DNA of 64,000 nt from Oscarella lobularis. Taxonomy: Eukaryota; Porifera; Homoscleromorpha; Homosclerophorida; Oscarellidae. The stretch's first letter is position 1. Each line of letters opens with the position of its first letter. The translations under genes and the position numbers were made by a program. Under the pieces are notes generated by a model. That model was given only the letters and a program-made list of their open reading frames with translations, was not told the origin of the DNA and searched no databases. Of the stretch, positions 57,905 through 64,000 are shown piece after piece. The DNA is taken from positions 1,736,001-1,800,000 of the forward strand of contig NC_089188.1 in assembly GCF_947507565.1 (NCBI RefSeq). Direction: 5' to 3'.

Positions 57905-59991
57905 ATTTTTCTGTAATTTATTACAGGAGAGCAGTTGGCCAGTCCCTTGTAATTTTCCTGTAATTTATTACAGGAAAGAACAGTTGGCCAGGCCCTTGTA
58001 ATTTTTCGGTAATTTATTACAAGAAAGAACAATTGGCCAGTCCGTTGTAATTTGACTGTAAGAAAGAACAGTTGGCCAGTCTCTTGTAATTTCACTGTAA
58101 TTTATTACAGGAGAGAACAGTTGGCCAGTCCCTTGTAATTTTCCTGTAATTTATTACAGGAGAGAACAGATGGCCAGTCCCTTTTAATTTCACTGTAATT
58201 TATTACACTAGTGAACAGTTGGCCAGTCTCTTGTAATTTTTCTTTAATTTACTACAGGAAAGAACAGTTGGCCAGTCCCTTGTAATTTTTCTTTAATTTA
58301 CTACAGGAAAGAACAGTTGGCCAGTCCCTTGTAATTTTCTTTAATTTACTACAGGAAACAACAGTTGGCCAGTCCCTTGTAATTTTTCTGTAATTTACTA
58401 CAGGAAAGAACAATTGGCCAGTTCGTTGTTATTTGACTGTAATTTATTACAGGAAAGAACAGTTTGCCAGTTCCTTGTAATTTCACTGTAATTTATTACA
58501 GTAGAGAACAGTTGGCCAGTCCCTTGTAATTTCACTGTAATTTATTACAGGAAAAAACAGTTGACCAGTCCCTTGTAATTTCATGTAATTTATTACAGGA
58601 GAGAACAGTTGGCCAGTCTCTTGTAATTTCACTGTAATTTATTACAGGAGAGAACAGTTGGCCAGTCTCTTGTAATTTCACTGTAATTTATTACAGGAGA
58701 GAACAGTTGGCCAGTCCCTTTTATTTTCACTGTAATTTATTACAGGAGAGAACAGCTGGCCAGTCCCTTGTAATTTCACTGTAATTTATTACACTAGAGA
58801 ACAGTTGGCCAGTCCCTTGTAATTTTTCTGTAAATTACTACAGGAGAGAACAGCTGGCCAGTCCCTTGTAATTTCACTGTAATTTATTACACTAGTGAAC
58901 AGTTGGCCAGTCCCTTTTATTTTCACTGTAATTTATTACAGGAGAGAACAGTTGACCAGTCCCTTGTAATTTCATGTAATTTATTACAGGAGAGAACAGT
59001 TGGCCAGTCTCTTGTAATTTCACTGTAATTTATTACAGGAGAGAACAGTTGGCCAGTCTCTTGTAATTTCACTGTAATTTATTACAGGAGAGAACAGCTG
59101 GCCAGTCCCTTGTAATTTCACTGTAATTTATTACACTAGAGAACAGTTGGCCAGTCCCTTGTAATTTCACTGTAATTTATTACAGGAGAGAACAGTTGGC
59201 CAGTCCCTTTTATTTTCACTGTAATTTATTACAGGAGAGAACAGCTGGCCAGTCCCTTGTAATTTCACTGTAATTTATTACACTAGAGAACAGTTGGCCA
59301 GTCCCTTGTAATTTTTCTGTAATTTATTACAGGAGAGAATAGTTGGCGAGTTCCTTGTTATTTAGTTGGCCAGTCCTTTGTAATTTTTCTGACAGGAGAG
59401 AACAGTTGGCTAGTCCCTTGTAGTTTCCTGTAATTTATTACACTAGAAAACAGTTGACCAGTCCTTTGTAATTTTCTTGTAATTTATTACAGGAGAGAAC
59501 AGTTGTCGAGTTCCTTGTTATTTAGTTGGCCAGTCCTTTGTAATTTTTCTGTAATTTATTACAGGAGAGAACAGTTGGCCAGTCCCTTGTAATTTCCTGT
59601 AATTTATTACAGGAGAGAACAGTTGGCCAGTCTCTTGTAATTTCACTGTAATTTATTACACTAGTGAACAGTTGGCCAGTCCCTTGTAATTTTCCTGTAA
59701 TTTATTACAGGAGAGAACAGTTGGCCAGTCCCTTGTAATTTTTCTGTAATTTATTACAGGAAAGAACTGTTGGCCAGTCCCTTTTATTTTCACTGTTATT
59801 TATTACAGGAGAGAACAGTTGGCCAGTCCCTTGTAATTTCACTGTAATTTATTACACTAGAGAACAGTTGGCCAGTCCCTTGTAATTTTACTGTAATTTA
59901 TTACAGGAAAAAACAGTTGACCAGTCCCTTGTAATTTCATGTAATTTATTACAGGAGAGAACAGTTGGCCAGTTCCTTGTAATTTTTCTGT
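57905..59991. repeat. Satellite A block (longest)
   Basis: About 42 units. The second half has degenerate monomers (e.g. TTATTTAGTTGGCCAGTCCT near 59,360 and 59,520) and truncated units. Confidence 0.95.
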
Positions 59992-60835
59992 TATATATAC
60001 CGACAGGCGGCATATATATACCGGCATACGGCATACGTACTCTGCCGGCAGGCGGCATATATATACCGGCAGGCGGCATATATATACCGGCAGGCGGCAT
60101 ATATATACCGGCAGGCGGCATATATATACCGGCAGGCGGCATATATATACCGGCAGGCGGCATATATATACCGGCAGGCGGCATACGTACTCCTCTGGCA
60201 GGCGGCATATATATACCGGCAGGCGGCATATATGTACAGTAAGTCGGCATACGTACTTCGCCGGCAGGCGGCATAAGTACTTCGCCGGCAGGCGGCATAT
60301 ATATTTCGGCAGGCGGCATACGTACTTCGCCGGCAGGCGGCATATATATACCGGCAGGCGGCATATATATACCGGCAGGCGGCATACGTACTCCTCTGGC
60401 AGGCGGTATATATATACCGGCAGGCGGCATACGTCCGGCAGGCGGCATACGTACCTCGCCGGCAGGCGGCATACGTACTTCGCCGGCAGGCGGCATATAT
60501 ATACCGGCAGGCGGCATATATATATACCGGCAGGCGGCATATATATACCGGCAGGCGGCATATATATACCGGCAGGCGGCATACGTACTCCGCCGGCAGG
60601 CGGCATATATATACCGACAGGCGGCATACGTACTTCGCCGGAGGCGGCATATATATACCGGCAGGCGGCATACGTACTCCGCCGGCAAGCGGCATATATA
60701 TACCGGCAGACGGCATACGTGCTGCGCCGGCAGTCGGCATATATATACTGGCAGGCGGCATACGTACTTCGCCGGCAGGCGGCATATGTATACTGGCAGG
60801 CGGCATACGTACTCCGCCGGCAAGCGGCATATATA
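59992..60835. repeat. Satellite B block
   Basis: 21/24-base monomers. A run of seven or more identical ATATATATACCGGCAGGCGGC units lies near 60,050-60,170. Confidence 0.95.
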
Positions 60836-61763
60836 TATTTTTTTGTAATTTATTACAGGAGAGCAGTTGGCCAGTCCCTTGTAATTTTCCTGTTATTTAT
60901 TACAGGAAAGAACAGTTGGCCAGGCCCTTGTAATTTTTCGGTAATTTATTACAAGAAAGAACAATTGGCCAGTCCGTTGTAATTTGACTGTAAGAAAGAA
61001 CAGTTGGCCAGTCTCTTGTAATTTCACTGTAATTTATTACAGGAGAGAACAGTTGGCCAGTCCCTTGTAATTTTCCTGTAATTTATTACAGGAGAGAACA
61101 GATGGCCAGTCCCTTTTAATTTCACTGTAATTTATTACACTAGTGAACAGTTGGCCAGTCTTTTGTAATTTTTCTTTAATTTACTACAGGAAAGAACAGT
61201 TGGCCAGTCCCTTGTAATTTTTCTTTAATTTACTACAGGAAAGAACAGTTGGCCAGTCCCTTGTAATTTTTCTTTAATTTACTACAGGAAAGAACAGTTG
61301 GCCAGTCCCTTGTAATTTTTCTTTAATTTACTACAGGAAAGAACAGTTGGCCAGTCCCTTGTAATTTTTCTGTAATTTACTACAGGAAAGAACAGTTGGC
61401 CAGTCCCTTGTAATTTTTCTGTAATTTACTACAGGAAAGAACAATTGGCCAGTTCGTTGTTATTTGACTGTAATTTATTACAGGAAAGAACAGTTTGCCA
61501 GTTCCTTGTAATTTCACTGTAATTTATTACAGGAGAGAACAGTTGGCCAGTCCCTTGTAATTTTTCTGTAATTTATTACAGGAGAGAACAGTTGGCCAGT
61601 CCCTTGTAATTTCACTGTAATTTATTACACTAGAGAACAGTTGGCCAGTCCCTTGTAATTTCACTGTAATTTATTACAGGAAAAAACAGTTGACCAGTCC
61701 CTTGTAATTTCATGTAATTTATTACAGGAGAGAACAGTTGGCCAGTCCCTTGTAATTTTTCTG
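60836..61763. repeat. Satellite A block
   Basis: 49-bp units with the CTTTAATTTACTACAGG variant expanded in the middle, in the same variant order as 55085-55966. Confidence 0.95.
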
Positions 61764-63008
61764 TTATATATACCGCAGGCGGCATATATATACCGGCATA
61801 CGGCACACGTACTCTGCCGGCAGGCGGCATATATATACCGGCAGGCGGCATATATATACCGGCAGGCGGCATATATATACCGGCAGGCGGCATATATATA
61901 CCGGCAGGCGGCATATATGTACAGGAAGTCGGCATACGTACTTCGCCGGCAGGCGGCATATGTACTTCGCCGGCAGGCGGCATATATATTTCGGCAGGCG
62001 GCATACGTACTTCGCCGGCAGGCGGCATACGTACTTCGCCGGCAGGCGGCATATATATACCGGCAGGCGGCATATATGTATCGGCAGTCGGCATATATAT
62101 ACCGACATGCGGCATATATATACCGGCAAGCGGCATACGTACTCCGCCGGCAGTCGGCATATATATACCGGCAAGCGGCATACGTACTCCGCCGGCAGTC
62201 GGCATATATATACCGGCAAGCGGCATACGTACTCCGCCGGCAGGCGGCATATATATACCGGCAGGCGGCATATATACCGGCAAGCGGCATACGTACTCCG
62301 CCGGCAGTCGGCATATATATACCGGCAAGCGGCATACGTACTCCGCCGGCAGGCGGCATATATATACCGTCAGGCGGCATACGTACCTCGGCGGCATACG
62401 TACTTCGCCGGTAGGCGGCATATATATACCGACAGGCGGCATACGTACTCCTCTGGCAGGCGGCATATATATACCGGCAGGCGGCATATATGTACCGGCA
62501 GTCGGCATATATATACCTGCAGGCGGCATATATATACCGGCAGGCGGCATACGTACTCCTCTGGCAGGCGGCATATATATACCGGCAGGCGGCATATATA
62601 TACCGGCAGGCGGCATACATACTCCGCCGGCAGGCGGCATATATATACCGGCAGGCGGCATATATGTACAGGAAGTCGGCATACGTACTTCGCCGGCAGG
62701 CGGCATAAGTACTTCGCCGGCAGGCGGCATATATATTTCGGCAGGCGGCATACGTACTTCGCCGGCAGGCGGCATATATATACCGGCAGGCGGCATACGT
62801 ACTCCTCTGGCAGGCGGCATATATATACCGGCAGGCGGCATATATGTACCGGCAGGCGGCATATATATACCGGCAGGTGGCGGCATACGTACTTCGCCGG
62901 CAGGTGGCATATATATACCGGCAGGCGGCATACGTACTTCGCCGGCAGGCGGCATATATATACCGGCAGGCGGCATACGTACTCCGCCGGCAAGCGGCAT
63001 ATATATAT
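61764..63008. repeat. Satellite B block
   Basis: 21/24-base monomers; the right half resembles parts of 53473-55084. Confidence 0.95.
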
Positions 63009-63163
63009 TTTTCTGGAATTTATTACAGGAGAGCAGTTGGCCAGTCCCTTGTAATTTCATGTAATTTATTACAGGAAAAAACAGTTGACCAGTCCCTTGT
63101 AATTTCATGTAATTTATTACAGGAGAGAACAGTTGGCCAGTCCCTTGTAATTTTTCTGTTATA
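63009..63163. repeat. Short satellite A spacer
   Basis: Only about three 49-bp units separate two B blocks. Confidence 0.9.
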
Positions 63164-63920
63164 TATACCGACAGGCGGCATATATATACCGGCATACGGC
63201 ATACGTACTCTGCCGGCAGGCGGCATATATATACCGGCAGGCGGCATATATATACCGGCAGGCGTCATATATATTCCGGCAGGCGGCATATATATTCCGG
63301 CAGGCGGCATATATATACCGGCAGGCGACATATATGTACAGGAAGTCGGCATACGTACTTCGCCGGCAGGCGGCATAAGTACTTCGCCGGCAGGCGGCAT
63401 ATATATTTCGGCAGGCGGCATACGTACTTCGCCGGCAGGCGGCATATATATACCGGCAGGCGGCATACGTACTCCTCTGGCAGGCGGTATATATATACCG
63501 GCAGGCGGCATACGTACTCCTCTGGCAGGCGGTATATATATACCGGCAGGCGGCATACGTACTCCTCTGGCATGCGGTATATATATACCGGCAGGCGGCA
63601 TACGTCCGGTAGGCGGCATACGTACCTCGCCGGCAGGCGGCATACGTACTTCGCCGGCAGGCGGCATATATATACCGGCAGGCGGCATATATATATACCG
63701 GCAGGCGGCATATATATACCGGCAGTCGGCATATATATACCGGCAGGCGGCATACGTACTCCGCCGGCAGGCGGCATATATATACCGACAGGCGGCATAC
63801 GTACTTCGCCGGAGGCGGCATATATATACCCGCAGGCGGCATACGTACTCCGCCGGCAAGCGGCATATATATACCGGCAGACGGCATACGTACTCCGCCG
63901 GCAAGCGGCATATATATATT
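63164..63920. repeat. Satellite B block
   Basis: 21/24-base monomers with the same entry and exit junctions as the other B blocks. Confidence 0.95.
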
Positions 63921-64000
63921 TTTCTGTAATTTATTACAGGAGAGCAGTTGGCCAGTCCCTTGTAATTTTCCTGTAATTTATTACAGGAAAGAACAGTTGG
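63921..64000. repeat. Satellite A, continues past the window
   Basis: 49-bp units run into the window edge, so the array is longer than seen. Confidence 0.9.

Noticed and set aside
52354-64000. CRISPR-like array
   Set aside because: There are no unique spacers between repeats, units are contiguous, and the genome is eukaryotic.

Overview
The window looks like a gene-dense early-branching animal genome, plausibly a sponge. It has a PRD-class homeobox gene, an MSL2-type RING protein, CRTAP/leprecan and aromatic amino acid hydroxylase genes. Introns are mostly about 45-65 bases and neighbouring genes lie tens to hundreds of bases apart. The animal assignment rests on gene content; the sponge assignment is inference from compactness. 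No tRNA, rRNA or CRISPR array was seen. Most gene models are multi-exon and were assembled by eye from splice signals and family similarity, so a listed span covers exons plus introns.

Layout: 83-4619 (+) holds two tandem pterin-dependent aromatic amino acid hydroxylase copies. The first is very divergent, has an in-frame stop and has lost an iron-binding histidine; the second keeps the catalytic residues. 5342-7153 (-) is a signal peptide + FKBP prolyl isomerase + CRTAP-type TPR protein that splices as one 545-codon gene. It shares a head-to-head interval with a PRD-like homeobox gene (7436-9059, +). Then follow POLA1 (9333-17506, -), a short MSL2-like RING protein (-), a secreted orphan protein (-), mitochondrial PCCB (-), a PABIR/FAM122 homologue (-), CWC15 (+) and ALG9 (-).

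30344-41477 (-) appears to be one coiled-coil gene built from tandem small exons, with a proline-rich exon and an N-terminal exon of 17-residue repeats. Its introns are swollen by about 7.7 kb of palindromic GAACGTTC-type satellite, including a 3.1-kb tandem duplication. Next come a DCN1-like (DCUN1D) gene (+), an LRR protein (-), an 81-bp tandem repeat, CUL3 (+) and a band-7/SPFH-like uncharacterised gene (+).

52,300 to the end is 11.6 kb of satellite. A 49-bp AT-rich family and a 21/24-bp GGCGGCATATATATACC / GGCGGCATACGTACTCC family alternate in higher-order blocks. Long open frames there are artefacts of repeat lengths divisible by three.

Themes: collagen folding (FKBP-CRTAP), cullin neddylation (DCN1-like beside CUL3), pre-mRNA splicing (CWC15), N-glycosylation (ALG9), replication initiation (POLA1) and propionate catabolism (PCCB). 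The strongest candidates for novelty are the FKBP-CRTAP fusion, the ligand-losing hydroxylase paralogue, and the coiled-coil gene whose introns carry a self-complementary satellite.
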